Shown one piece after another: positions 16,855 through 26,119 of a stretch of DNA of 45,697 bases. The DNA comes from Armatimonadota bacterium (GTDB lineage: Bacteria > Armatimonadota > Fervidibacteria > Fervidibacterales > Thermosaccharophagaceae). The stretch covers positions 1-45,697 of the forward strand of contig JANXAS010000026.1 in NCBI GenBank assembly GCA_025062195.1, read 5' to 3'. Both the position numbers and the translations under genes were made by a program. Position 1 is the stretch's first letter, and each line of letters starts with the position of its first letter. A model generated the notes under the pieces. That model did not search any database. It was not told the DNA's origin and saw nothing but the letters and a program-made list of their open reading frames with translations.

Positions 16855-18102
16855 ATGCGGCTCGGAAACACAGCTAAAATGTTGTTCACCGCAGTCTTTG
16901 CACTCGCTTGCTTTAGCGCTGCCAGAGCGCACTTCCTTTGGGTTACAGTTGACAATTACAACCCGAAGGTGGGTGAGGCTGTCACTTTTCGCATCGGGCT
17001 TGGTCACGGAGATGAGTTCCCCAAAAGTGACATCTTGATTTCAACCGAACCGTTTGTGGAAATTGTCAAACCAGACGGCAAAACATTCACCGTCAAAGTT
17101 AGCCCGGATGAAGCTACAAAGGAATGGGCGGGCAAGTTTATAGCGGAGCAAAAGGGCACATATGTCATCCACACTTGGTTCTATGCGCGGCGCCGCCAAG
17201 AAACACAGGCAAAAGAGGCACCTCAGAAACGAACGGAACAAGAGGAATGGAAGCAGCTTATAAAACCGTTCACACCAAAAGAAGGCGAAGGCTTCCCTGT
17301 TTATCCGATTGGCGTAATTTCATCACCCTATGACCCCAAATTGAGGCGCCCACCACATCAAGGTCGCTACTCACATGAAGTCTGTCAAATTAAAATCCAA
17401 GATGAGTTTACAGAGGCACTTATGGGAATTGAGCGTGCGTCACATTTGATTGTGCTCTACTGGATGGACAGAGCACGCCGAGATGTCCTCGCTTCAAGGA
17501 CACCATGGAGCGATGAAACCTTTGGCGTATTCGCTACGAGGTCGCCGAGCCGCCCTAACCCGATAGGAATTTGCGTCGTTGAATTGATTGAGAGGAAGGG
17601 AAATACACTTTTCGTAAAGGGGTTGGACGCTTTTGACGGCACGCCAGTAATTGACATAAAGCCATTCTCCTTCGGCATTGATGCAGTATTGGGCAGCAGG
17701 GGACTATTTGGAGGAGAGATGCAAAGCCAACCCACCGGTTTCCATATGGTCGGTTTAGCCCTCTTGGATGTTGAGCAACCGTCAATGACTGTGCTGAGAC
17801 GACCACCACAGCTTCTTTTGCTCATGCTTGACAATTTTGCGAGGCAGAAAGTCAATTCAGTTGCACCACTTCTTGTGATGTCCGATGGTTTCCCTACAAG
17901 CACTGCTATTTACGCCACCTATCTCGGAGCGAAGCCAACCAACGGTGAAGAGTTCCCCATCAAGTTAGCAACGACCGAATTTGGGTTAGCTAACCTAAAA
18001 CTTGACCGAAGCGGCATTTGGTTAGTCGCTTGCCAGAAGGATAACGCCAGAACTACCTTAACATTCTTTGTGCGCAATAACAAAACCAAGGGGGTGCGTT
18101 GA
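16855..18102 (+). CDS. exported DUF4198 protein with inserted TsaA/TrmO-like methyltransferase domain
   Basis: A 415-residue chimera in one uninterrupted frame. The ATG at 16855 has GGGGGTGAG 7 nt upstream; an in-frame GTG lies inside that site. Residues 1-25 are a signal peptide ending in ARA before [10 protein letters not shown], where DUF4198 proteins begin. Residues 26 to about 110 match the first half of DUF4198 ([18 protein letters not shown]), a family linked to periplasmic metal uptake. Residues about 148-275 match the TsaA/TrmO (UPF0066) domain: [23 protein letters not shown] and the signature [19 protein letters not shown]. TrmO N6-methylates t6A in tRNA using SAM and is cytoplasmic. 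Residues about 330-405 look like the DUF4198 second half ([20 protein letters not shown]). It sits between two pseudopilins in a tight operon. How the domain works outside the cytoplasm, if exported, is unknown. Confidence 0.8.
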   Translation: MRLGNTAKMLFTAVFALACFSAARAHFLWVTVDNYNPKVGEAVTFRIGLGHGDEFPKSDILISTEPFVEIVKPDGKTFTVKVSPDEATKEWAGKFIAEQKGTYVIHTWFYARRRQETQAKEAPQKRTEQEEWKQLIKPFTPKEGEGFPVYPIGVISSPYDPKLRRPPHQGRYSHEVCQIKIQDEFTEALMGIERASHLIVLYWMDRARRDVLASRTPWSDETFGVFATRSPSRPNPIGICVVELIERKGNTLFVKGLDAFDGTPVIDIKPFSFGIDAVLGSRGLFGGEMQSQPTGFHMVGLALLDVEQPSMTVLRRPPQLLLLMLDNFARQKVNSVAPLLVMSDGFPTSTAIYATYLGAKPTNGEEFPIKLATTEFGLANLKLDRSGIWLVACQKDNARTTLTFFVRNNKTKGVR

Positions 18103-18103
18103 A

Positions 18104-18781
18104 ATGCGGCGTGGCTTTACATTGATTGAGTTGTTGGTTGTAATAACGATTTTCGCCATATTGGCGGCAATCTTGTTTCCGGTGTTTGCCCGTGCCCGTG
18201 AAAAGGCGAGGTCAACTGGGTGTATAAGCAACATGCGCCAACACGGATTAGCCTTCCAAATGTATCTCGCAGACTATGACGGCGTATACCCACCATTCCC
18301 TCAGTGGAAATCTCGCCTTGACCCATACATGAAAAACCAAGATATGTGGAAATGCCCCAGCCGCCCACAGCTGCCTTGGTATTACGGACATGGCTATAAT
18401 CTTGGCTGCCCACCAACCATAAGTGGTTGTGATAGCACTCCCGGCTTCCCAGAGAGGCACGAGGCTCAGATAGCCAACCCGGGTAACAAAATTCTGGCGC
18501 TTGAATGGGATAGGTGTAACTCCGGACCGCCCAACGGACCTTATGGGACATATCACGGTGGCGCAACAGGCTTTTGGTCTGTCTGCCGAATACACAATGA
18601 CGGTTCAAACATTCTCTTCGGCGACGGACATGTCAAATGGATGAAGCCGGAGCAGTTTCATAGCACTACATGGAAGGAAGATGGGAACGGCAATCCGCTG
18701 CCGCCGCCCGGTCAAAGCCAAATACAGGTTGTGCCCGAAAACATTTGGCGCAAGTTCTGGGACACATCACACGGCTGGTAA
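18104..18781 (+). CDS. type IV pseudopilin-like protein with H-X9-DG motif
   Basis: A 225-residue protein starting [20 protein letters not shown], with Gly at -1 and Glu at +5 of the prepilin site. [21 protein letters not shown] and [10 protein letters not shown] follow. The H-X9-DG motif is [19 protein letters not shown]. The ATG at 18104 starts just after the TGA of the chimeric gene (18100-18102), whose last codons supply the GGGGGTG ribosome site, so the genes are translationally coupled. Its last 15 bp overlap the 3' end of trmI on the other strand. Confidence 0.9.
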   Translation: MRRGFTLIELLVVITIFAILAAILFPVFARAREKARSTGCISNMRQHGLAFQMYLADYDGVYPPFPQWKSRLDPYMKNQDMWKCPSRPQLPWYYGHGYNLGCPPTISGCDSTPGFPERHEAQIANPGNKILALEWDRCNSGPPNGPYGTYHGGATGFWSVCRIHNDGSNILFGDGHVKWMKPEQFHSTTWKEDGNGNPLPPPGQSQIQVVPENIWRKFWDTSHGW

Positions 18782-19570
18782 AAAGTCACCTTTCGCTAAA
18801 GTGACTTTCCTTGCAGCTATCAAGAAGGCGGTGTGAGCAACCATCCTATCCTCTGGACGAAGCCTTTCAGGGTTTGGCTTGTAATGGCGCACGAGTATCT
18901 CACAAACTTCAATGTCAACCAATGGCAGACGCTGCATCACCCTCAGCGTCTCACAAATCTGATTTGTCGTCGGAACAAGTATTCCAATTGAACCACCTGT
19001 CGCTAATGCCTCAAGAGATTGTTCAAGGTATTCCCAGGGCGTGCGCACATCAAGGAAAACAGCATCAACATCCTTCTCGTCAAACCCGCTGGCAATATCT
19101 CTCACCTTGAACTCAACGCGATGCAACAATCCGGCAAGTTCCAAGTTCCTTCTCGCCCTCTCAGTGAATTCCAAACGCCTCTCATACGAATAGACCTTAC
19201 CATCATCACCAACAGCGGAAGCAAAAAGGAGGGTTGATGCGCCACTTCCGGTGCCAGCCTCCACAACTCTGCATCCGGGAACGATGCCCAGGCGAAGGAT
19301 TAAGTAACCCATCTCCTTCGGGTATGCAATTTGCGTTTCTCGCTTTATGGCGTGCATGACAAGGTCATTTGGTGTTGGGCGAAAGGCATAGCAGCGATAG
19401 CCAAGATGCGTGCTGATAGCGCACCCGGGAGCTTTCCCGATCAATTCGCTTAGATTGATCGTCCCCTGGCTTATCGTAAACTTTCCGACGGAGACTTTCG
19501 TCACCCACTTGTTTCCGACTTCGTCAACGAGCAACACAACATCACCGTCTTGGAATGGTTGGCTATGCAC
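18767..19570 (-). CDS. trmI: tRNA (adenine-N1)-methyltransferase, TrmI family
   Basis: A 267-residue class I SAM methyltransferase. The start is a GTG at 19570 with GGAGGTGAG upstream. The N-terminal beta-rich domain ([14 protein letters not shown]) and the central segment [29 protein letters not shown] are typical of TrmI, which makes m1A58 in the T loop of tRNAs and helps thermal stability. The SAM motif I is [12 protein letters not shown]; motif II reads [10 protein letters not shown]; motif IV is [14 protein letters not shown]. The C-terminal [22 protein letters not shown] is also characteristic. It runs toward the third pseudopilin and overlaps it by 15 bp at the 3' ends. Confidence 0.93.
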   Translation of the reverse strand: MHSQPFQDGDVVLLVDEVGNKWVTKVSVGKFTISQGTINLSELIGKAPGCAISTHLGYRCYAFRPTPNDLVMHAIKRETQIAYPKEMGYLILRLGIVPGCRVVEAGTGSGASTLLFASAVGDDGKVYSYERRLEFTERARRNLELAGLLHRVEFKVRDIASGFDEKDVDAVFLDVRTPWEYLEQSLEALATGGSIGILVPTTNQICETLRVMQRLPLVDIEVCEILVRHYKPNPERLRPEDRMVAHTAFLIAARKVTLAKGDFLPAV

Positions 19571-19633
19571 GCTACAAACTCACCTCCGGGCGAACTCACC
19601 CATATTGAAACTATGTCCCGTTATCAAAATTGC

Positions 19634-19814
19634 CCTTTGCTCAAAAGTTTGTCGGCTCGCAGTAAGGCACGGAGCAAGCACAGCGCCGTCAAAGTGAGTG
19701 CAATGTGAAAGGCAAGTAAAATGATAACATCGCGCATCGCGCCAATTTAACGCCGCCGCGCTTTCGCTTCATGGCTAACTAAGAACCTAACCAACAAGGT
19801 TTATAGTAAAGAGC
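19634..19814. repeat. foldback (MITE-like) element, copy 2
   Basis: An about 180-bp unit starting near CTTTGCTCAAAAGTTTGTCG and ending near AAGGTTTATAGTAAAGAGC. Inner arms are AGTAAGGCACGGAGC...GCCGTC and CGCCGCCGCGCTTTCGCTTC followed by ATGGCTAACT. The outer ends pair imperfectly. The gap between trmI and the transporter holds nothing else I can identify. No target duplication is obvious. Confidence 0.65.
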
Positions 19815-19993
19815 GAAGTCACTTATAGCACTGCCTGATTTATCACAGCAGCATTGTGAGAACAGCTTGTGAAAGGCACTTCATGATTGCTCATCGCACG
19901 CTCTATCCGTCGCTTGCGATTTGCTTGTGCTCAGCGAAGTTCGTCAAACTTGTTTGGTGGACGAAACCGAACAGCTTCCTTGGGGGTTCAGCA

Positions 19994-21316
19994 ATGGGCG
20001 GGGATGGAAATTGTAAATTGGATGGTGATTCAGCAGCTCTCATTCCAGTGCCACAACTCAGGGCTTGGAGGAGAGCTTTTGCCTTTGGTGTCCTAAATGG
20101 GGCTGCATTCCAACTTGGCTTTTCATTTTCACATCCATCAACTGTGCTCGTCACATTCGCAACGCGCTTGACCAACTCCGAGCTTGGAGCAGGCTTGATT
20201 GGGACAATCGCCGGCGCTGGATGGTTTCTCCCACAGCTGTTCGTTGTCAGCTACATTGAATCACAACCCTACAAGATGCCCATTTACAGGCTCGCTTCAA
20301 CTCTCAGGCTGCTCAGCTGGGCAATGATGATGCTTACCACGATAGCATTCTTCGGGGCTTCAAAGATGCTTACGGCGATCTGTTTCTTCCTCTTCTACGC
20401 CTTCTTTATGCTCATGGGTGGTGTTGCCGGATTGGCATTCATGGACATCGTTACAAGGACAATACCACCAAGAAGGCGCGGTGCATTCTGGGGCGCAAGA
20501 AACCTTTTTGGTGGATTGCTCGGAGTTCTATCCGGTCTAATCGTCAGAGAAATACTGGCGATGGAGAGGGCACTCCCATTCCCAAACAATTATATGCTCT
20601 TGATGTTATTCTCACTCATCTCGTATGCCATTGCATTTTCGCTTTTCATGGTCATTGATGAACCACCGGATCTGCTCACACAGCCAAGGTTAAAACTCAT
20701 CGGCGAATTGAGGGACTTGTTCAAGCTGCTTCGTGATAATAGGCAGTTCAGGCTGCTCATACTCACACGCCTCATTTTGGACTCATCATCAATCGCCGGA
20801 CCGTTCTATGCCACATTCGCAATTAGGGTTCTTGGCGCCCACGATTCAGTCATGGGCACATTCCTCATCCTTCAAACTATCACAGGCTTGCTCTTCACAC
20901 CGTTTTGGAGTTACATAAACGATGCCAAAGGGTGCGCAACTGCAACACGAGTATGCATTTTCCTTCTGCCGATTGTGCCGCTTATGGCTTTTGCAATTAG
21001 CGCCGTTAGCGTCATAAGTGGAAGCGGCGATTGGATGTTAACTGCTTGGATGATAATTTACGCTCTCATTGGAGCAATATCATCGGGACCTGGAATTGCA
21101 TTCACGAATTACTTGCTTGAGCTTGCCGAGACAGAGCGTAGACCGCTTCTCATTGCTTCGTTTAACACGATTGATGGCTTGGTCATGTTCTTCCCAATGC
21201 TTGGCGGCTTAATTGTTCACTCAATTGGCTACCACGCTGTGTTTGGGTTTGCAGCCATAAGCGCTCTTTGCGCCATCGTCATCGCAAAGGGGCTATTTAC
21301 ACATCGCGAGCCATAA
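19994..21316 (+). CDS. MFS transporter
   Basis: A 440-residue membrane protein with about 12 hydrophobic segments. The ATG at 19994 has TTGGGGG upstream and precedes a short polar N-terminus; the open frame extends 46 codons further upstream but that part is hydrophilic and repeat-adjacent, so it is probably not translated. The layout has two six-helix halves with a charged central loop (DEPPDLLTQPRLKLIGELRD). FMDIVTRTIPPRRRGAFWGA resembles the MFS loop motif between helices. MFS permeases of this type move small solutes by ion coupling; I cannot infer the substrate. It stands alone between repeat-rich gaps. Confidence 0.8.
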   Translation: MGGDGNCKLDGDSAALIPVPQLRAWRRAFAFGVLNGAAFQLGFSFSHPSTVLVTFATRLTNSELGAGLIGTIAGAGWFLPQLFVVSYIESQPYKMPIYRLASTLRLLSWAMMMLTTIAFFGASKMLTAICFFLFYAFFMLMGGVAGLAFMDIVTRTIPPRRRGAFWGARNLFGGLLGVLSGLIVREILAMERALPFPNNYMLLMLFSLISYAIAFSLFMVIDEPPDLLTQPRLKLIGELRDLFKLLRDNRQFRLLILTRLILDSSSIAGPFYATFAIRVLGAHDSVMGTFLILQTITGLLFTPFWSYINDAKGCATATRVCIFLLPIVPLMAFAISAVSVISGSGDWMLTAWMIIYALIGAISSGPGIAFTNYLLELAETERRPLLIASFNTIDGLVMFFPMLGGLIVHSIGYHAVFGFAAISALCAIVIAKGLFTHREP

Positions 21317-22052
21317 AACCAATTTGCACATCGCCGTTGTTTTAGCCACGGTGTGCGAATGGCGTCATCGTTTCTGCTCCCGGTCACTTGATTAGAGACG
21401 ATGCCATCACCTCTCGCACCTCAATCGCAAAAGCGCATCATAGGACAAGTCCGCTAACTGCGGAACGCAATCTCACCATAAGAGGTTCGGAGCATAAACA
21501 TATGGGGAGGGGATTTAGTCCCAAACAAATTTTTCGCTTTATACTGCAAAGTTTGTTGGTGCTTGGTCATCCACGCCGTTGGCTTTAGCAAGTGGTTGAT
21601 GACGAATAAACGGAACACCGAATTCATTCGGCGAAAATTTTCTCCCCCAACGAAGGAATCAAGATGGAAAATTGGGGGGCGGCTACTACCGAGCCGAGAA
21701 TTTTTCGCAGAAAAAATTCGGAGGGCAGGGCTACTGCCCTGCCGAAAATCAAGACGAAAAATTTGGCAAGCCGGTAGGCTTGCCCTCCGAACTGAGGAAA
21801 GATTCAGGAACAATCTTTGTCGGCTAAGTTCGTAGTTAGCCACGAAGCGTTAGCGAAGCGGCGTCAAAAATCTGCTTAGGTTCGTAGTTAGCCACCAAGC
21901 GTTAGCGAAGTGGCGTCAAAAATCTGCTTAGGTTCGTAGTTAGCCACCAAGCGAAGGCAAAGCGGCGTCCCAAATTATCTCTTGTCCTGCGTTCCATTTT
22001 TGACGGCACCCTGCTCCATGCCTTACTACGAACCAGCTGGGTTTTATCACCC
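21317..22052. other. intergenic region rich in hairpins and repeats
   Basis: No gene is visible. From about 21600 to 21790 there is an array of hairpin modules, including CCGAATTCATTCGG, GGGCAGGGCTACTGCCC and GGCAAGCCGGTAGGCTTGCC. The rest is occupied by the foldback element at 21826-22034. Confidence 0.55.
21826..22034. repeat. foldback element with three tandem 52-bp left arms, copy 3
   Basis: The left arm (AGGTTCGTAGTTAGCCACGA and on to GGCGTCAAAAATCTGCTT) is present three times in direct repeat at 21826, 21878 and 21930, exactly 52 bp apart; the third copy is shortened. A single right arm (GACGGCACCCTGCTCCATGC then CTTACTACGAACC) follows at 22002-22034. Confidence 0.75.
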
Positions 22053-23447
22053 CTATAAGAGGCGCATTACTAACCCTGAGGGGACTTTCGGATAAAAGTA
22101 GGTTGACTTTGGCGGAAGCCGTTCACCGAGCTCCGCAGCAAGGCGCAGCTGAGTTATAACTATTGGGCGCAGCAAAATAGCGACCGACCTCTCATCGCTT
22201 GAAGCTGCTTTAAGTGCCTCCGTCACATCTTGAGTGTATGAGAGGAGTGGCTCATCAATTGCTCCAATGGAGTGCCTCGCCATCGGGAGAATGAGTTCAT
22301 GCAACACCACTGTGTTCACACCGGCATTAATTAACTCTGACCTTCCTATCATTTCACCGGGACACAACTTGACCAATTCATGAGTTGACGCGCGCAGCAG
22401 AAGCGTTTCATTCCCATATGAGATAACGAAATTGACCACCCCTTCACCATCAGTTAGCTGCTGGAAACGCAATAGCGCATCTTGAACGCTCATTCGCTCA
22501 GCATAGCCATTTTGCCAAAATGTGTTTATAAGCCACCTTACAAACCTATCGCGCTCATTCGGCGATGAGAAGTGCAACAGGCGATGCGTCGGCAATATCG
22601 TAATTTGCCCATAGAGATTAGCCAACGCCACACCAATGTAACATGCCGGATGACCCTCACTCAACCCGCCCTCATAGCGCCATCTCTCACGCATATATGC
22701 GATGGCTGTCTCATACCTGTGATGACCATCGGCGATGAGAACCCAAGAGTCCTGTAAGGCTGACTGCAGCTCTGATAGCCAGACGATATCATCAATCCGC
22801 CAAATTGAATGTAAGATGCCTTTGTCGTCCATAACAGATAGCCAAGGCTCTCCACGGCTTGTGCCGCTCAGCAACAGCTCATCAATGTCTTTATCCTCAT
22901 CAACGAACAGCGCATAAACTTGCCCCATCTCAAGTCTCGTGGCTCGCAGCAGCATTAGCCTATCAAGCTTTGAAGCCTTTGTAGTCATCTCGTGTGGGCG
23001 CACAACCCTCGTTGAATACTCCCGTAATTGCATTGCTACGATGATGCTCCACTGCTCAACCGTATTGCCATTATCGTCTTTGAAAAGCTGCCTGTAGGGG
23101 TAAACGAACGGTTTTTGTGACAGGACAAGTATACCCTCACTCAACCATCGCCTTGCAATAGCACCTGCCATTTCGTAATCCTCATTGGTGCGCTTAATCT
23201 CCTCGCAGGCTTGTCTTGGAAGGAGGATGTGAACTATGTTGAACGGGTGGGAGCGTGCGTATTTTTCCCTCTCCTGAGGTGTCATCACATCGTATGGTGG
23301 CGCAATGACATCTTCAAGTCTCCCAACTCGCTCAATGTTGTATGTCACAGGTTGAAATGGCTCAACGAGTAAATCTTCCCTCCGCAACAAGTGACAGTCA
23401 TCCTCAGCGTCTGTCAAATTGAGTTCATTGTCACTGATGCCTGCCAT
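22053..23447 (-). CDS. DUF1015 family protein
   Basis: A 464-residue soluble protein of the DUF1015 (SerK-like) family. The ATG at 23447 has GGGGGAGG 5 nt upstream. Family marks include VIAPPYDVMTPQEREKYA near residue 47-64, HPFNIVHILLPR, then VEQWSIIVAMQLREY, and the core motif IADGHHRYETAIAYM around residue 240. Some archaeal relatives act as ADP-dependent serine kinases making O-phosphoserine; bacterial members are mostly uncharacterised. Its start overlaps the end of the LysM-G5 gene by 17 bp, so the two are probably cotranscribed. O-phosphoserine is also a route to serine and cysteine, but nothing here proves the activity. Confidence 0.88.
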   Translation of the reverse strand: MAGISDNELNLTDAEDDCHLLRREDLLVEPFQPVTYNIERVGRLEDVIAPPYDVMTPQEREKYARSHPFNIVHILLPRQACEEIKRTNEDYEMAGAIARRWLSEGILVLSQKPFVYPYRQLFKDDNGNTVEQWSIIVAMQLREYSTRVVRPHEMTTKASKLDRLMLLRATRLEMGQVYALFVDEDKDIDELLLSGTSRGEPWLSVMDDKGILHSIWRIDDIVWLSELQSALQDSWVLIADGHHRYETAIAYMRERWRYEGGLSEGHPACYIGVALANLYGQITILPTHRLLHFSSPNERDRFVRWLINTFWQNGYAERMSVQDALLRFQQLTDGEGVVNFVISYGNETLLLRASTHELVKLCPGEMIGRSELINAGVNTVVLHELILPMARHSIGAIDEPLLSYTQDVTEALKAASSDERSVAILLRPIVITQLRLAAELGERLPPKSTYFYPKVPSGLVMRLL

Positions 23448-24417
23448 GCAACCCTCCCCCTACAACGACAAGTTGGTCAACTGGCTCTTTTATGATTCGT
23501 TCTGATATAACTTCCCTTGAAACCTCAACTCCGTTCTCGCACTTCACTTCGTAGATGACTTCCTTCAAACCCTCCTGTCCCTTCCTTTTAATGATCACCT
23601 CGCCACCTGGCAAATGCGGCACGAGCTTTCGCTCCTCTTTGAATGGCAATCTCTCCTGCAAACGCTGCTGATGAAATGTGACAACAGTGAGCAAAGGCTT
23701 GCCCGGCTTGATTAGAAGCAGCTCACCTATCTTCAATTTGTTCAAGTCTCTGCCACCATTCAACCTCTGCAACTCGGCAAGGCTTATGCCATACTTCCTT
23801 GCGATAGCTATCGCAACTTCACCTCGCTGCACCTTATGATATAAGGGCTTTTCACCGCCTTCAAGCAAACGCTTTAGGGCTTCATCCTCCGAGTGCGCAT
23901 AAATCTCCACAGGTATGCCCGCCACTTTGACTTCCACCTTCTCTTTAAAAGAAGCCTCCTTAATCAGCTCTCCGGCATAAGATGCAAACTTCGCAAAGTG
24001 AGCTTTCAATCCTTCAATCACATTGCGAGCCGATTGTTCATCCTTGAGAGCCAATATTGGCTTACCATCCACGAGTATCGCCCCTGCTTTGTAGCTCAAA
24101 GTCAAATGCCTAAGGAGCAACGAAGCTAATTCTCTCGGCATCAGCAACTCTACTTTCCCACGGGGCATTTGACGCTCGCAGAGAACCTCACCGCCTTCAA
24201 CCTCAATGAAACTCACTGGCATATCCCTGTGCAACCTTCTTGCCTCATTCAAAGCCATATTGAGCGCATGTTGATAAATGCTCTTGCTGCCAACCCAACC
24301 TATAACATTGCCCTTTACGATGACTGCATACGGCTGCCGTGAACGCCATTGCACAGCGATAACAACTAACAGCATCGCAATGACTGCCCAATAAACGAGG
24401 CGTTCAATACGGTGCAT
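23431..24417 (-). CDS. membrane-anchored LysM and G5 domain protein
   Basis: A 328-residue protein. The ATG at 24417 is preferred over the GTG three codons upstream because GGGGTG lies before it. Residues about 6-24 form a single membrane anchor (VYWAVIAMLLVVIAVQW). A region of about 160 residues resembling the N-terminal part of YabE/SpoIID-type envelope proteins follows. A LysM peptidoglycan-binding domain is at about 192-238 (YHKVQRGEVAIAIARKYGIS; LNKLKIGELLLI). A G5 domain is at about 245-318 (LTVVTFHQQRLQERLPF; EVISERIIKEP). In Gram-positive relatives LysM and G5 often precede an M23 peptidase, but here that domain is on a separate gene nearby. Role: binding of cell-wall glycan, inferred. 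Confidence 0.8.
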   Translation of the reverse strand: MHRIERLVYWAVIAMLLVVIAVQWRSRQPYAVIVKGNVIGWVGSKSIYQHALNMALNEARRLHRDMPVSFIEVEGGEVLCERQMPRGKVELLMPRELASLLLRHLTLSYKAGAILVDGKPILALKDEQSARNVIEGLKAHFAKFASYAGELIKEASFKEKVEVKVAGIPVEIYAHSEDEALKRLLEGGEKPLYHKVQRGEVAIAIARKYGISLAELQRLNGGRDLNKLKIGELLLIKPGKPLLTVVTFHQQRLQERLPFKEERKLVPHLPGGEVIIKRKGQEGLKEVIYEVKCENGVEVSREVISERIIKEPVDQLVVVGGGLHGRHQ

Positions 24418-24503
24418 CCTACACACACCCCACAGTTAGGGGAAAGCATATGCAGCTTCATCAATGGCGGAGTAGCCATCAGCTTACGCACGGCTTTGTG
24501 AAA

Positions 24504-25931
24504 TCACCTTCTGCTCTTTATTTCCTGCTTCAACAACTCCAGACACTGCTGCAACTCCTGATCCTTTTCAATTGGTTTTCCTGCTGCCCTCCTTTGCCCC
24601 CAACCATTCCAAGCTTCGTCCCAGAGCTTGCTCAGCTCCTTATCCTTCGGATTTAGTTGCAACGCCCTTCTGAGACAAACAAGTGCGTCCTCAAACTGTT
24701 CAAGCTTTATGTGCTCCCTTGCCCTCTCCTTCCAAACTTCAGCGAGCGATGCATCCTCAAACTTTATCTCCACATCCGGCTCTATGCCGCTCTTTTCGGT
24801 TATGTCATATCGGCTGGGTGTTAAGTAACGATGTGTTGTGAGTATTACACTGCCACCGTGCTTCAATGGAATGGCAGTTTGAACCGAGCCCTTGCCGAAT
24901 GTGCGCTCACCTACCACCTTACCGAGCTTTCTGTCTTTGATTGCGCCTGCCACTATCTCACTTGCGCTTGCGCTCAGCCGATTGACAAGCACAATCAACG
25001 GCACATTTAACCCGGCATAATTTTCAGGGCGCGCCTCATAAACATCCTCATTGCCATAGCGGTCTCTAACGATGACCACAGGACCTCCCTTTACAAACCT
25101 GCTTGCAACAGCAACAGCCGCATCAAGCAAGCCACCAGGATTATCCCTTAGGTCAAGTATTAACCCGACAACCTTCTCGTCCTTGAATTTGCGCAACTTC
25201 TCGGACAATTCCTTCTCGGCAAGCTTGCTGAAGTCAAGAAGGTGTATGTAACCGACTTTCCCAACATCGGTCTCAATTACACTTGCCTTAAGCGTCGGCA
25301 CTTTTATTCGCTCCCTGATGAGCGTGACATTAATCGGATGCTCAAATCCTGGTCGCTCTATAGTGAGAGTTACTGGTGTCCCCTTTGGTCCCCGTATGAG
25401 CTTAACTGCCTCACTCAAAGTCATCTTATCGGTTGGCTTTCCGTCAATCGCCTTTATTCTATCCATTGGCTGCAAGCCAGCTTTGTGAGCCGGTTGCCCA
25501 GGGAAGACGGTGACGATAGTTATCCTGTAGCGGTTAGTAGCTGGGTCGGGTATTTGAGCGAGCTCAGCTCCTATGCCTTCAAACTCGCCCTCAGTTTGTA
25601 TTTCAAACTCACGCTGTTCTTCGGGCGTCAGAAAGCGAGCATGCTTATCGTCAAGCGCTGTCAGCATGCCTTGAATTGCCCCATACACCAACTCTTTGTC
25701 CTTCACATCACGGTTGTATGTGTTGCGCTTAATGCATCTGTATGCCTCGTCAATGTGTTCAATTGGAGCAATGCTTGGAAGGATAGCACCTGCAGGTGAG
25801 ACACCACTTTCAGGAAGACCGGCAATCAAGGAGCCGAACTTGCCAAACTGCGCACTCAACCTACCTATGCCGAAAGCCGCAACGAGAGCAAGGATGATTA
25901 AGACAGCTTTCCATGCCTGCCATTTGTGCAT
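24504..25931 (-). CDS. ctpA: C-terminal processing serine protease, S41 family
   Basis: A 475-residue exported protease. The ATG at 25931 has GGAGGTTGAGTGCG upstream; a TTG three codons earlier is less likely. Residues about 8-27 are a membrane anchor or signal. A PDZ domain lies at about 115-205 (GEFEGIGAEL; GLQPMDRIKAIDGKPT). The catalytic domain carries DLRDNPGG, then Ser322 in LSASASEIVAGA and Lys347 in TFGKGSVQT, with the 25-residue spacing known for the Ser-Lys dyad of Tsp/Prc. The C-terminus adds a TPR-like pair of helices (LVCLRRALQLNPKDKELSKL). It follows the M23 gene, a common pairing in which CtpA controls cell-wall hydrolases. Confidence 0.95.
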   Translation of the reverse strand: MHKWQAWKAVLIILALVAAFGIGRLSAQFGKFGSLIAGLPESGVSPAGAILPSIAPIEHIDEAYRCIKRNTYNRDVKDKELVYGAIQGMLTALDDKHARFLTPEEQREFEIQTEGEFEGIGAELAQIPDPATNRYRITIVTVFPGQPAHKAGLQPMDRIKAIDGKPTDKMTLSEAVKLIRGPKGTPVTLTIERPGFEHPINVTLIRERIKVPTLKASVIETDVGKVGYIHLLDFSKLAEKELSEKLRKFKDEKVVGLILDLRDNPGGLLDAAVAVASRFVKGGPVVIVRDRYGNEDVYEARPENYAGLNVPLIVLVNRLSASASEIVAGAIKDRKLGKVVGERTFGKGSVQTAIPLKHGGSVILTTHRYLTPSRYDITEKSGIEPDVEIKFEDASLAEVWKERAREHIKLEQFEDALVCLRRALQLNPKDKELSKLWDEAWNGWGQRRAAGKPIEKDQELQQCLELLKQEIKSRR

Positions 25932-26119
25932 CGCACTCAACCTCCAGCATCGGTTGTGAATTTGTCATCAGCATTGCCTCATATGGGCAGATACAACTCA
26001 ACGACAATAACCCAACGGCATCCTGGAAGCTCACAAACCACTCGTTCAATTTAATTGTGTCCGCCACGCCACAATGCTGCGGCGCTAATTGAACCGCTCT
26101 CTGAGAATTGCAATTTCAT

